DNA of 64,000 bases from Elymus sibiricus (lineage: Eukaryota; Streptophyta; Magnoliopsida; Poales; Poaceae): positions 198,642,195-198,706,194 of the forward strand of contig CM077664.1 of assembly GCA_039707655.1 (NCBI GenBank), written 5' to 3'. How positions within the stretch are numbered: the first letter of the stretch is position 1; each line of letters begins with the position of its first letter. The notes beneath the pieces are model-generated. The model was not told where the DNA came from. It searched no databases and saw only the letters and a list, made by a program, of their open reading frames with translations. This document shows, in pieces, positions 33,049 through 46,531 of this stretch. A program made the position numbers and the translations under genes.

Positions 33049-36000
33049 TGTGGCGCCCCGCCTGAATACCACTATAGCCAGACGGTCGCCGCACATGCCA
33101 GCCCAGGAAATCACTCTGGCATGTGCGTTTGCAACAAGTATCATGAACATAGGCATTTCTATTAATGGATATATATAAGTCTTACATGATATTTTACAAG
33201 GATGATGGCAGCGGAAAGGCTCTGTCTAAGGCAGCATGGTCTTGGCGCGGCTCTAATCCACAGGGATCTGATTGGGTTACTCTTCTAGTCCGTGAATGCT
33301 CCGGCTTCTCGCTAGTGGACGTCGAATCCTTAGGTGAACCTGGCCACATTGAAGGCCGCTGAGTACTTTTCAATGTACTCGCAAGCAAACCAAACCAACA
33401 TACACACCAAGCAAAGAAATCCATGGCATTCAAGCATGCACTTGTTATCTTAACAGTATTAACTATCATGTTATGGCAGGATTATCTAGCAAGATTAATC
33501 ATCTAGCAGCATTAATCATCATGTCATAGCAGGATTATCTAGCATGATAACTATTGGAGTAAGGTAAAGCATATCAAGTAAATAATCCATACTCCGAATA
33601 TTCTCACGATCCAAATCCAATCCAAACTTTGCGGTCATCTGACCGCTCATCTCATAGCCATCGCATGGCTAGCATTCATACCCCTGACATCATCTGATGT
33701 CCATGCATCTGTACTGCAAGTCTGACAAACCTTACCATTCTCTGGTTTAGTCTTAGCAATAACATTATATAGTTTGTTCCTCCAGACCCGACACAGACCA
33801 AATAGTGTGACCTAGTACGAACTGTGTCCAATGACCGAGGACGCGGCTATTCGAATAGATTTACACTCTGCAGAGGTTGCACATTTTACCCACACTATGA
33901 AGCTCCTGGCCTCATGCTCCCACTCGGGTGGACCGGTGCTGCTCCAACAAAACTTGTCTATTGCCTGGCACTCTTACGGTCCCACCGACAATCATACCCC
34001 CTCCGGGTCATGTCTTGGGTGGCCCCTGTGTCACTCTTGACACCAGCCACCGTCGTGGCCAAAAAAAACTGTCCCAAACGGGGACCTGGTACCATATAAC
34101 TAAACTGGGCTCACAGGATTATCGCCGCCTACCGGGCCAGGGTAGCACGCACGCATAACCCCCCCTCTTTGGTGGTACCGATAAGGGGCACGACAATAGA
34201 CCAAGCTAGGGCCTCCCCATCCAGGCAAGTGTGGTTGCACTCAATGAGCTCGGTTCGGTGGCACTATGACTCGATCCAGCTGACGGAGGAGGTTGTTGTC
34301 ATTATATCATATTATTAATCATTGCAACAACAACAACAACAACAACAGTAATGCACGATGAAAACAAAACAACCTATCTCCATGTTGTCACCTACGAGTC
34401 ACTAGTGCGGTAATATTATGAGTATTAGCAGGTAATGTAAATAGCAAATTCAACCTAGCAGGAGTTTAATTATTTCTAACACAGGCATATTCATTAATTA
34501 AACACGCAAGAATAACACAGAGCAATGCTTTAGGGCATATATCAGATGGTCGGCTTGCCTGGGGGTGAAGGAATACTCTGGGAGAAGAGCGAACACCTCG
34601 CGGAAGAATTCGCCGGAAAAGATTCTCTCTCAGAGAGGCTGGATATAGGGCAGGGGCAAAATGGTCATTTTTAGAAAGTGTCAACATTGTGAAAGTGAGC
34701 TCATCGGATTGGGTTCGACGAATAGAGATCGTGAGCGTTGGATTCACCTGAATCGGAGTTACGAGCAAGAAGTTATGAAGGTTCTTCTGCCAGGGACCTA
34801 TCTGCAAATAAAATATTTACCATCGGGCCCCAGACAGTTTTTTTTGTTAAAAAAGATGAAAGTGCACTGTGCACTTGGGCTGCACGGGCCGAAAGCGACC
34901 GGCACCTGGGGGCTGGCTGAGCCGCGCAGCCGGTGCTGTTGCTGGGCCGGCCCACCTGCGCTGCTGCTCCATAAAAAAAACGGGGGGGGGGGGGGGGCTG
35001 AGCCGCTGGCGAGCCAGGCCCGCCCGCAGGTTCGTCTCCCACCCCGCGCGCGCTGGCTGGAGGCACAGAGGCGCCGTCGATTGGCGATTCTTGGCGGAGT
35101 TCCGGCTACCGGCGTGCTCAGGAAGATGCGGCACATCCACCGGTGTAGGGCACAGACGCCGGGAGCGACGACTACCTTGGGCAGGGCGGACGGCAGCTTC
35201 GGGTGAGCTCGGGGCCGAGGAAAGGGCCTGCCCCAGAGCAAAATGAAGGCATATAGGGCGTTGTGGTGACGATGGTGGTCGGCCACGGTGGCCAAGTGGA
35301 GCAACGGGGCCGGGAGTGGGCGAATTTGGCCGAGGTACGCCGGCGCCCATGGCGGCTGTGGATGAGCAGGAGGGCTCCTCGAGATCGGTGGAGAGGTGGG
35401 ATGGGATGCTAGGAGAGCGAGAGGGCCGCTGGTGAGCTTGGGTGTCCGGGAAGTGGCTATTTATAGCCGAGCGAGCTCACCGGATAAGCTCGGCCGCCGT
35501 GGCCTTCTTATCAACGCACTGGAGCTCGGGGAGGACATGGCTGGCCGGTTGCGGCGTCGAGTGGCTTCTCGGAGAGTAGAGAGGTCTCGGGTGTGCTCCA
35601 GAAGGCTTGGGGGAGAAGCTAGGGGGAAGACGACGACGGTCACGGGTGTGCAGTACGGTGGCGGGGCTCGCCGTGGCGTGAGGAGGAAGAAGAAGGAGGG
35701 GGAAGGTGCTGGAGAGGGTGCACGCGGCCGCTGCGAAGCCACTAGACATGCCCGGACGAGCCAGAGCTGACCAGAGCGAGCTACCCGATGAGGTCAGTGC
35801 GCAGAGCGCCGCTTCTGCCTACTGCTCACGCGGTCACTACGCGTCTTGTGTGCTCTGGCCTGCATCTACCTGTCTAGCCTTGTCAAACATGTTGCTCACT
35901 GGTCCTAGAGTTGACATCAACGACTGGAATCAAGTGGAAGGCTGGGAGGTGAGAGGTACTTGCAGAAACAGGTTCAAACAGCAAACTTGGTTGGACTTTT

Positions 36001-37145
36001 CTGGAGAAATGGATGAAGGAGAGGAGCTGTATCTTTGTCACAATGAAATATGGTTGAAAGGAGTAGATGCTTGCAAAATTTGAGGCCATTTGGATCTTGT
36101 TTGCATGCGCTTCCTTCACAAAGTGCCCTACTGGTCAGAAATGAGAAAGTTGGATCTGTGCTCAAATGGTTGAATGAAATGAGCTGAATTTTTGTGTAGG
36201 GAGGTGATTTGGACATTATGATATTCTGGTAAAATTCCAGCTCATTTGGATGCCCTATGAAGGTACTTCCTTGACAGAGCTTTCTGCTGGACAGAAACTA
36301 GATGGAATTTTTGGGAGAAATTGGCTAGATAAAATGATGTGAATTTTTGCATGCTCACATCATATAGGGAATGTGAGGTCCTGGATTAATTTCAAGAATT
36401 TTGAAGCAATACAAAATATAGTTGCTTCACAACCTCAAAATAGATCCAGAAAGAAGAATTGGATGATGCTCTCAAACTTTGAACTGTGGAACTCGGGTTC
36501 TTGATGGAAATGGTGAAGATATGGATAGGAGAAGCTCCACAAATTATTTGGGATTTTTCCTGGCTACCAAAATGGTAGTTCCTTTGGAAAGTGCCCAGAA
36601 TGCAATATTGGCTTTAAATAGGAAAATAAAATTTCCATTATTTAATTATAGCCAATATTTTTATGAGAGCTTAATATGACCACAAAAAATATTTCCACAA
36701 GTTTTCATGAACTTTGGAGATGGATAGATATTTTCCTGGATTTAATTCCTTTAACTGGCAGAAAAAGGAATTAATTTTAAATGAAAAATATTGCAAATGA
36801 CTTGGCAATATTTTTGCATATCCAGGGTTTATAGACGTGGGATGATCACTGGAAAAAGTTTGGGAGGCAACAGATCAAAGGAAATTGGGGTTCCCTTGTA
36901 ACGGAAGGAATTAGGGTTTCCTTTCCGGTAGATCGAAGAGTAGGGTTTTGGTGGCAAAATCCTGAGAAAATATTTTGGGTGGGAAGGTTGAATTGGAGAG
37001 AATCTCTGGTCTGATGGGAAAGGCAAGGCTAAATGACCATCTTCATATACCTAAGAGCGAGAGAAATTCCGATAACACCGAAAAGAAAACGGGAGTCCAA
37101 TCCCGCGAAGGAAAAAAAACAAGGAGCGAAAACCAGGGTGTCACA
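33049..37145 (-). repeat. Element D 3' LTR
   Basis: 4,097 bp. A minus-strand TATAAATA lies at 35465-35458 within GGCTATAAATAGCC. GC-rich open frames at about 34850-35770 are the promoter-leader zone and do not look protein-coding. It holds a G run of 16 at 34982-34997 and seven CAA units near 34325, against three in the other LTR. Confidence 0.9.
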
Positions 37146-39786
37146 AACCTACCCCCCTTAATAAAATCTCGTCCTCGAGATTTCCGGGCTTACCTCCCGG
37201 CTAAGGGGACATTACCTGTGTGCGACTTGGATCCATCAGCTGTCTTGTCTTCATTGATTTGCTGGTCCTTTGAACTGTCTCTTCTAATGGCTCTGGCGCT
37301 GTCTTTTCCAGCGACTGCATTGAATCCTTCTCTTTCTTGTGAGTCAAACCTTCTATCTTGGTAGTTTGTTACCTAGGGTTGGTGGGTAGCGGGTAGTATC
37401 GACAAATAGCTTGGTTTCCATGGCCTGGAGCTAGCTGCTTCGTCCAGAGATCTTGTTTCCATATAGACAGTCAAACTCTGTCGATCGCTGAGGCAGCTCT
37501 GTTATGTATATCCTTTGCAGTCCTTGCTATGACCACTGAGCTGAACATAGTTTGGCTATCATTCGGCGCATCTTTCCGAGCATAGCCTCTTGTCTTGGTT
37601 GATGGCCCATATTCACGATGAGTGCGGCAGGCTCACTTATAACCACAAATAGTGCATTGTTGTAACCGCATATGCAAGAGTCTGATATCACCTTGTCTGT
37701 GGAATTTCATTTTATTGACTGTCACAGATATGGTTTGTCCGAAGCTTCCTTATTTCTGAGGGTTCCTTTTGTGGGCCTGTCATGGCTTGCCGACATGGCT
37801 CCTTGGCCATATCCCAACTTGTTGGGCTTATATTCACAACTTACTCTTACATATCTCGCAGGGGTTGCTGTATTCATATCCTCCTTGGAAATATGGGGCC
37901 AATGTTTCTCTTAACACAGTCATTCTCGTGTACTAGTGGCTCATATGAACTGATCGACTAGACTGCATGCTCACACTTATGCAAGGGTAGGATAAATCCT
38001 TTCATAACCACTGAGTTCTGAGGCGGACGTGTGTCTGGACTAGTTCGTGCTTCCGACCAGATTGTTGCGGGCATGACGGCATGCTGAAGAAGGCTGAATT
38101 CCTTACACTCGAAGCTTCTGCTAGGGTAGTGTGTCGAAGAAGACTGGGTGTTGTACCTCGGAAGTTTTTCCTCATGTTACTTACTAAGGAAGGTCAGGTG
38201 CCTTATGCCGGAAGCTTTCTGCGGTAGCATGCTGAGGGAGATGGGAGTGTCGTACCCCAGAAGATTATCTCGCCAAGTGGTGTAGCGAGGAAGGTTGGGA
38301 GTCTTGCGTCGTAAGCTTCTCCCGATAGCGAAGGAAGGCTAGGTTCCTTGTACCAAAAGTCTTGCATTGTGATATGCAGTCGGACCTGTGGCCGGTTCTG
38401 GCTTCCTTTTGAGGTATCCGAAATTTACCCATAGCGGAGCCAAAATTTGGTATAGGCCATACCTTGACTGAAGATATTCCGTTGGTCATGCACACTGTTA
38501 GTCCTTCTGCTGGTCTGATCACTGTTGTTATAAAGGTTGCACAACTGATGCAGACTTTATGTTGATAATTAATCCGGGATACCCGATGTTGCCGGTAGTA
38601 AACGGTTGGCAGATAACTCCATTTGGTTTAGCTGAACTTTCAGGTATTTGAAATTCTCATTTATTCCGAACAGTTGCGAACTTATCCATATGTCTCGCAA
38701 CCCTTGTTCACAGTGCCTAGAAAAATTTGTATATGCACCGGTAAATTCCAAAGTATACTTTGAAATGTGTATCCACATACCAGAGTTTTGTTGCTGCTCT
38801 CGGCATGTCCACATTCTTGAGCTATGTCTTCGGGGGTAATACATGATTCTTGAGTCCATTGAGAAAAGACTCAGGGTTCACCCCACTGACTAAAATAATC
38901 CTTGTATCCAGGATAAAATAATTTGTTCTTACGGATGTCCATTCTTGATAGCTCATCTCACTGTTCCTTTGGTGTGATCAATTCTGAGGCAAACTCTCTC
39001 AGGTATATTCTGGCCTTATCTATTACACGCAGATTCCGCTTCTGGCCCATCCTCTTTTCTTGATAGATCCGGTGTTGCTGTTCTGAATATCATGTAGTTG
39101 TCTTGGTTCTTGCGGAATTTGGATTATTGGGTATTATCCAAGTTGTGTGTTGGTCTTCCTTGGTAGCTAGATGGATCCAGTCGAAGCGACAGAACGAAGT
39201 CGACAAGAGAAGCGAGAACCGCGAAAAACCAAAATGCAAATAAAGCTCAAATTTTGCGGACTTTACACATGTGACCGAAGATTCACTAGTATAACTAGTA
39301 TAGCGCACTCGATGCACCTTTAAGGATTTAGAAGCAAAACCACACAATGCTCCTGGTAGCAATTGGTGCCAAGCTCCTACTACTTCCTTAGGGAGCATCA
39401 AACTCGACGCACGACCATAGCCAAAGTGGTTTAGTCAATGATCCTAGGGTTGTCGTGGAAATATGGAATTTATAGGCGTTTCCCGAAGGAAACTGGATTT
39501 AAGAAGAGAAATGCCATGGTTAGCAAGCAGGGTAGGGACATCTGGTTTACCTAGGGGTTAAAGGCTCACGGGTCGTTGCCTGGTGCGGACATTTCACATC
39601 GGAGGCAAAGGCCACGAGAGTTGGGGGTCTGATGGAGCCAAAAACCTATGAGGTTGCCATATGATCAATAGTAGTCGTGCCAGTTTGGCAAAGATGGCTG
39701 AAATCCATCTGGGCTTTCTACTGATTAGTAGGCAATGAAGTCTGGCTAGGGTAACCTACAGTCAGCCTGGCTCTGATACCATCCGT
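37146..39786 (-). other. Element D internal domain, non-coding
   Basis: Contains PPT and PBS at its two ends and no recognisable gag or pol motif. It holds a degenerate tandem repeat at 38088-38372. In LARDs such domains are thought to form the structured genomic RNA that is packaged by proteins made elsewhere. Confidence 0.75.
38088..38372. repeat. Six degenerate 45-53-bp tandem units in element D
   Basis: Units start GAAGG or GAAGAAG, contain a CCTT-AC-CGAAGCTT-like core and end near TAG-GTG. Copies start near 38088, 38131, 38190, 38239, 38290 and 38334. Similarity is partial, so the array is old. Confidence 0.6.
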
Positions 39787-42700
39787 TGTGGCGCCTCGCC
39801 TGAATACCACTGTAGCCAGACGGTCGCCGCACATGCCAGCCCAGGAAATCAATCTGGCATGTGCGTTTGCAACAAGTATCATGAACACAGGCATTTCCAT
39901 TAATGGATATATATAAGTCTTACATGATATTTTACAAGGATGATGGCAGCGAAAAAGCTCTATCTAAGGCAGCATGGTCTTGGCGCGGCTCCAATCCATA
40001 GGGATCTGACCGGGTTACTCTTCTAGCCCGCGAACGCTCCGGCTCCTCGCTGGTGGACGTCGAATCCTTAGGTGAACCTGGCCACATTGAAGGCCGCTGA
40101 GTACTTTTGAATGTACTCGCAAGCAAACCAAACCAACATATACACCAAGCAAAGCAATCCATGGCATTGAAGCATGCACTTGTTATCTTAACAGTATTAA
40201 CTATCATGTTATGGCAGGATTATCTAGCAAGATTAATCATCTAGCAGCATTAATCATCATGTCATAGCAGGATTATCTAGCATGATAACTATTGGAGTAA
40301 GGTAAAGCATATCAAGTAAATAATCAATACTCCGAATATTCTCATGATCCAAATCCGATCCAAACTTTGCGGTCATCCGACCACTCATCTCATAGCCATC
40401 GCATGGCTAGCATTCATACCCCTGACATCATCTGATGTCCATGCATCTGTACTGCAAGTCTGACAAACCTTACCATTCTCTGGTTCAGTCTTAGCTATAA
40501 CATTATATAGTTTGTTCCTCCAGACTCGACACAGACCAAATAGTGTGACCTAGTACGAACTGTGTCCAATGATCGAGGACGCGGCTATTCGAATAGATTT
40601 ACACTCTGCAGAGGTTGCACACTTTACCCACACCATGGAGCTCCTCGCCTCATGCTCCCACTCGGGTGGACCGGTGCTGCTCCAACAAAACTTGTCTATT
40701 GCCTGGCACTCTTACGGTCCCACCGACAATCATACCCTCTCCGAGTCATGTCCTGGGTGGCCCCTGTGTCACTCTTGACACCTGCCACCGTCGTGGCCAA
40801 ACAAAACTGTCGCAAACGGGGACCTGGTACCATATAACTAAACTGGGCTCACAGGATTATCGCAGCCTACCGGGCCAGGGTAGCACGCACGCATAACCCC
40901 CCCTCTTTGGTGGTACCGATAAGAGGCACGACAATAGACCAAGCTAGGGCCTCCCCATGTAGGCAAGTGTGGTTGCACTCAATGAGCTCGGTTCGGTGGC
41001 ACTATGACTCGATCCAGCCGACGGAGGAGGTTGTTGTCATTATATCATATTCTTAATCATTGCAACAACAACAGTAATGCACGATGAAAACAAAACAACC
41101 TATCTCCATGTTGTCACCTACGAGTCACTAGTGCAATAATATTATGAGTATTAGCAGGTAATGTAAATAGCAAATTCAACCTAACAGGAGTTTAATTATT
41201 TCTAACACGGGCATATTCATTAATTAAACACGCAAGAATAACACAGAGCAATGCTTTAGGGCATATATCAGATGGTCGGCTTGCCTGGGGGTGAAGGAAT
41301 ACTTCGGGAGAAGTGCGATCACCTCGCGGAAGAATTCGCCAGAAAAGATGCTCTCTCGGAGAGGCTGGATATAGGGCAGGGGCAAAATGGTCATTTTCAG
41401 AATGTGTCAACATTGTGAAAGTGAGCTCATCGGATTGGGTTCGACGAATAGAGATCGTGAGCGTTGGATTCACCTGAATCGGAGTTACGAGCAAGAAGTT
41501 ATGAAGGTTCTTCTGCCAGGGACCTATCTGCAAATACAATATTTACCATCGGGCCTCTGATAGTTTTTTTTTGTTGAAAATGATGAAAGTGCACTGTGCA
41601 CTTGGGCTGCACGGGCCGAAAGCGACCGGCGCCTGGGCGCTGGCTGAGCTGCGCAGCCGCTGTTGTTGCTGGGCCGGCCCACCTGCGCTGCTGCTCCATA
41701 AAAAAAACGGGGGGAGGCTCAGCCGCTGGCGAGCCGGGCCCGCCCGCAGGTTCCTCTCCCACCCCGCGCGCGCTGGCTGGAGGCACAGAGGCGCCGACGA
41801 TCGGTGATTCCCGGCGCTACGGGCTGTCCCCGGCGGAGTTCCGGCTATCGGCGTGCTCAGGAAGATGCGGCACATCCACCGGTGTAGGGCACGGACGCCG
41901 GGAGCGACAGGAGCGACGGCTACCTTGGGCAGGGCGGACGACGGCTTCGGGTGAGCTCGGGGCCGAGGATACGGCCTGCCCCGGAGCAAAATGAAGGCCG
42001 ATAGGGCGTTGTGGTGACGATGGTGGTCGGCCACGGTGGCCAAGTCGAGCAACGGGGCCGAGAGTGGGCGAATTTGGCCGAGGTATGCCGGCGGCTATGG
42101 CGGCTGTGGACGAGCAGGAGGGCTCCTCGAGCTCGATGGAGAGGTGGGGCGGTATGCTAGGAGAGCGAGAGGGCCGCTGGTGAGCTTGGGTGTCCGGAAA
42201 GCGGCTATTTATAGCCGAGCGAGCTCGCCGGATAAGCTCGGCCGCCGTGGCCTTCTTATCCGCGCACTGGAGCTCGGGGAGGATGTGGCTGGCCGGTTGC
42301 GGCGTCGAGTGGCTTCTCGAAGAGTAGAGAGGTCTCGGGTGTGCTCCAGAAGGCTTGGGGGAGAAGCTAGGGGGAAGACGACGACGGTCACGGGTGTGCA
42401 GTACGGTGGCGGGGCTCGCCGTGGCGTGAGGAGGAAGAAGGAGGAGGGGGAAGGTGCTGGAGAGGGTGCACGCGGCCGCTGCGAAGCCACTAGACATGCC
42501 CAGACGAGCCAGAGCTGACCAGAGCGAGCTACCCGACGAGGTCAGTGCACAGAGCGCCGCTTCTGCCTGCTGCTCACGCGGTCACCACGCGTCTTGCATG
42601 CTCTGGCCTGCATCTGTCTGTCTAGCCTTGTCAAACATGTTGCTCACTGGTCCTAGAGTTGACATCAACGGCTGGAATCAAGTGGAAGGCTGGGAGGTGA

Positions 42701-43891
42701 GAGGTACTTGCAGAAATAGGTTCTAATAGCAAACTTGGATGGACTTTTCTAGAGAAATGGATGAAGGAGAGGAGCTGGATCTTTGTCACAATGAAATAGG
42801 GTAGAAATAAGTAGATGCTTGCAAAATTTGAGGCCATTTGGATCTTGTTTGCATGCGCTTCCTTCACAAAGTGCCCTACTGGTCAGAAATGAGAAAGTTG
42901 GAGCTGTGCTCAAATGGTTGAATGAAATGAGCTGAATTTTGGTGTAGGGAGGTGATTTGGACATTATGATATTCTGGTAAAATTTCAGCTCATTTGGATG
43001 CCCTATGAGGGTACTTCCTTCACAGAGCTTTCTGTTGGACAGAAACTAGATGGAATTTTTGGGAGAAATTGGCTATATAAAATGATGTGAATTTTTGCAT
43101 GCTCACATCATATAGGGAATGTGAGGTCCTGGATTAATTTCAAGAATTTTTAAGCAATATAAAATATAGTTGCTTCACAACCTCAAAATAGATCCAGAAA
43201 CAAGAATTGGATGATGCTCTCAAACTTTGAACTGTGGAACTTGGGTTCTTGATGGAAATGGTGAAGATATGGATAGGAGAAGCTCCACAAATTATTTGGG
43301 ATTTTTCCTGGCTACCAAAATGGTAGTTCCTTTGGAAAGTGCCCAGAATGCAATATTGGCTTTAAATAGGAAAATGCAATTTCCCTTATTTAATTATAGC
43401 CAATATTTTTATGAGAGCTTAATATGATCACAAAGAATATTTCCACAAGTTTTCATGAACTTTGGAGATAGATAGATATTTTCCTGGATTTAATTCCTTT
43501 AACTGGCAAAAAAGGAATTAATTTTAAATGAAAAATATTGGAAATGACTTGGCAATATTTTTGCATATCCAGGGTTTATAGATGTGGGATGATCACTGGA
43601 AAAAGTTTGGGAGGCAACGGATCATAGGAAATTGGGGTTCACTTGTAACGGAAGGAATTAGGGTTTCCCTTCCGGTAGATTGGAGAGTAGGGTTTTGGTG
43701 GCAAAATCCTGAGAAAATATTTTGGGTGGCAAGGTTGAATTGGAGAGAATCTCTGGTCTGATGGGAAAGGCAAGGATAAATGACCATCTTCATATACCTA
43801 AGAGCGAGAGAAATTCCGATAACACCGAAAAGAAAACGGGAGTCCAATCCCGCAAAGGAAAAAAACTAGGAGCGAAAACCAGGGTGTCACA
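39787..43891 (-). repeat. Element D 5' LTR
   Basis: 4,105 bp, near-identical over its length to the 3' LTR, with several percent differences in the first 300 bases and fewer elsewhere. The TATAAATA box lies at 42213-42206 (minus), so it is conserved in both copies. Confidence 0.9.
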
Positions 43892-44964
43892 TTGGTGGGG
43901 ATAGGGAGTGCTGGACTGTGCAGGTAAACATACTCCGTGGGGATGACTGGAACGCTCATATCCCGGAAATTCCTCCTGCAAATGAGGAACCGCCACCTGC
44001 CAATGGTGTTCCGCACCCGATGTTTGGGGATGGTATGACGGTTGAACAATTGCATCAACAACAGCTACATAATTGGTTCACGCAGAATGGAATTGGAAAT
44101 GCTGCTGTCCAGAACAATGGCAACAATACTCCGATTGCTAATCAGCCAGCACAATGGGGAGTTTGGCCTGAACCTCCAGCGCCTCCGTTGCCTCCCACCT
44201 TGGTGAACTTTCAAGCTTGGCTCGTTGCTCAGGGCCTGCAGGTCCAGGATGGTATCACGCCCGAGAACAATCTAAATGACAGTCTGGGCTCTGCTTGGGA
44301 CGATTACAGCTCAGGAACCAATAGTGTCAGCTCCTTTGATCTGGGTGAATCCAGTGGGATAGTTACTACCATGATTGTTCCTCCTATCAATCGACATACT
44401 ATAACTATTGATGTGGCCATCTCTGCGACTACTTTGCATGTTAATTTGTCTGTTCAAGGTGATGAGCTGATCAATGTTCTCATGACTGAATATGTGCCCA
44501 GAAGTAACTTTACCAGGTACTTATCCAGGTCCATTATGAATGTGATTCGTTCTTATGGCCCTTGGAGCTCCGGTTATGGGTTGCCTGTCCTCTCAACTCA
44601 GTCTACACCACCAGCCGTAGTCAATTATGAGATTAACATGGATACTACTGTGGTACAAGTGCAGTTTCAGCCTAGAATCTGTGACACACCTATTTCTGGT
44701 ACTTCTTCAGTCACCATCTCAGAAATCAGCAATGAAGACAACTTGGATACTATTGCCATGAATGTCCCCAATGTCAACTCTGCAGTTACTGGTAACACCA
44801 ATTTAAGCATGACAGATGAGCAGGTGACAAGGGAAATGGAGGAAAATATTCTGGATGTTGGGGCTAATCCTTCTGCAGCAATTGAGATTGAAGTCAGCAC
44901 TGAACCTTCACAAGCTGTCTTGGCTCCCTTGGCGCCAAACCCCAACTCAAACACTATGGGCCGG

Positions 44965-46531
44965 TGCTACTTGTAGCTTGCGTTGGTATTTTCCCCGAAG
45001 AGGAAGGGATGATGCAGCACAGTAGAGGTAAGTATTTCCCCCAGTTATGAAACCAAGGTTATCAATCCAGTAGGAGAATCACGCAACACCTCGTTAGCAG
45101 TACCTGCACACAAACAACAAATCCTTGTACCCAACGCAAACGAGGGGTTGTCAATCCCTCGGCGGTCAATTGCAAGATTAAATTGTATGGTGATAGATAG
45201 ATAGATTAAACAAAAATACAAAATAAAATAAATAAAATAAAATTGCAGCAAGGTATTTTTAGGGTTTTTAATATATGATTTAGATAGACCCGGGGGGCAT
45301 AGTTTTCACTAGAGGCTTCTCTCAAGAAAATAGCATACGGTGGGTAGACAAATTACTGTTGGGCAATTGATAGAAAAGGAAATAATCATGACAATATCCA
45401 AGGCAATGATCATGAATATAGGCATCACGTCCGAGACAAGTAGACCGACTCCTGCCTGCATCTACTACTATTACTCCACACATCGACCGCTATCCAGCAT
45501 GCATCTAGTGTATTAAGTCCATAAAGAACGGAGTAACGCCTTAAGCAAGATGACATGATGTAGACAAAGTAAACTCACGCATGAATAAACCCCATCTTTT
45601 TACCCTTAATAGCAATGATACATATGTGTCATGTCCCTTCTGTCACCGGGATTGAGCACCGCAAGATTGAACCCATTACAAAGCACCTCTTCCCATGGCA
45701 AGATAAATCAATCTAGTTGGCCAAACCAAATCAATAGATCGGAGAAGAAATACGAAGCTATAATAATCAAGCATAAAAGAGATCAGAGAAGACTTAAATA
45801 ATATTCATGGATAATCTGATCATAAACTCACAATTCATCGGATCCCAACAAACACACCGGAAAAAGTGATTACATCGGATAGAACTCCAAGAACATCGAG
45901 GAGAACATTGTATTGAAGATCAAAAAGAGAAAAGAAGCCATCTAGCTACTAACTATGGACCCGAAGGTCTGTGGTAAACTACTCACGCATCATCGGAAGG
46001 GCAGCAAGGTTGATGTAGAGCCCCTCCGTGATCGATTCCCCCTCCGGTGGAGTGCCGGAAAAGGCCCCCAGATGGGATCTCTCGAGAACAGAAGCTTGCG
46101 GCAGCGGAAAAAGTATTTCGTGGACTCCCCTCTTGGTTTCCCGATTTTTGGGAATTTATAGTGGTGGAATTAGGTCAAAAGAGGCAGAGGTGGGCCCACG
46201 AGGCACCAGGGCGCGCCTGCCCCCCCTTCCAGGCGCACCCTGGTGGCTCGTGGCCACCTCCTGGGGCTTCTAGCCTTCTCCCGAAGCTTCTAGTGTTGGT
46301 TATGTCCAGAAAAAAATCTCCAAAAAGTTTTGTGGCATTTGGACTTCGTTTGGTATTGATATTCTGTAAAACCAAAAAGGGGCAGAAAACAACAACTGGC
46401 ACTGGGCACTAAGTTAATAGGTTAGTCCCAAAGTGATTTATAATTGTTGTAAATGTATATAAAAACATCCAAGATTGATAATATAACAACATGGAACAAT
46501 CAAAAATTATAGATACGTTGGAGACGTATCA
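44965..46531 (-). mobile_element. Solo LTR G inside LINE ORF1
   Basis: 1,567 bp, ends TG...CA, TSD GCCGG (44960-44964 and 46532-46536). On the minus strand it begins TGATACGTCTCCAACG, an LTR start I remember as very common in wheat gypsy elements; I do not assign the family. No internal domain remains, as expected from recombination between two LTRs. The LINE's ORF1 frame continues in register on the far side. Confidence 0.9.

Larger units (their letters stand above)
33049..43891 (-). mobile_element. Element D: LARD-like retrotransposon with 4.1-kb LTRs
   Basis: 10.8 kb, minus strand, TSD TTGGT (33044-33048 and 43892-43896). The LTRs are 4,097 and 4,105 bp and the interior only 2.6 kb with no recognisable gene. 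The PBS is on the minus strand next to the right LTR (TGGTATCAGAGCC, 39781-39769) and a PPT (minus AAGGGGGGTAGG, about 37158-37147) next to the left LTR. Minus-strand LTR start is TGTGACACCC. Long LTRs with a non-coding interior fit the LARD class; similarity to Sukkula is a guess from size. The insertion lies within a codon-aligned point of the LINE's ORF1. Confidence 0.9.

Noticed and set aside
34321..34350. CAA repeat as a possible array feature
   Set aside because: It is a simple microsatellite inside an LTR, noted only for the length difference between copies.
34798..35770. Long GC-rich open frames in element D's LTR, repeated at 41543-42518
   Set aside because: They differ between the two LTR copies by frame changes, overlap on both strands and surround a TATA box, so they are not supported as genes.
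46028..46412. Overlapping plus-strand frames in solo LTR G
   Set aside because: They lie wholly within an LTR and have no domain.
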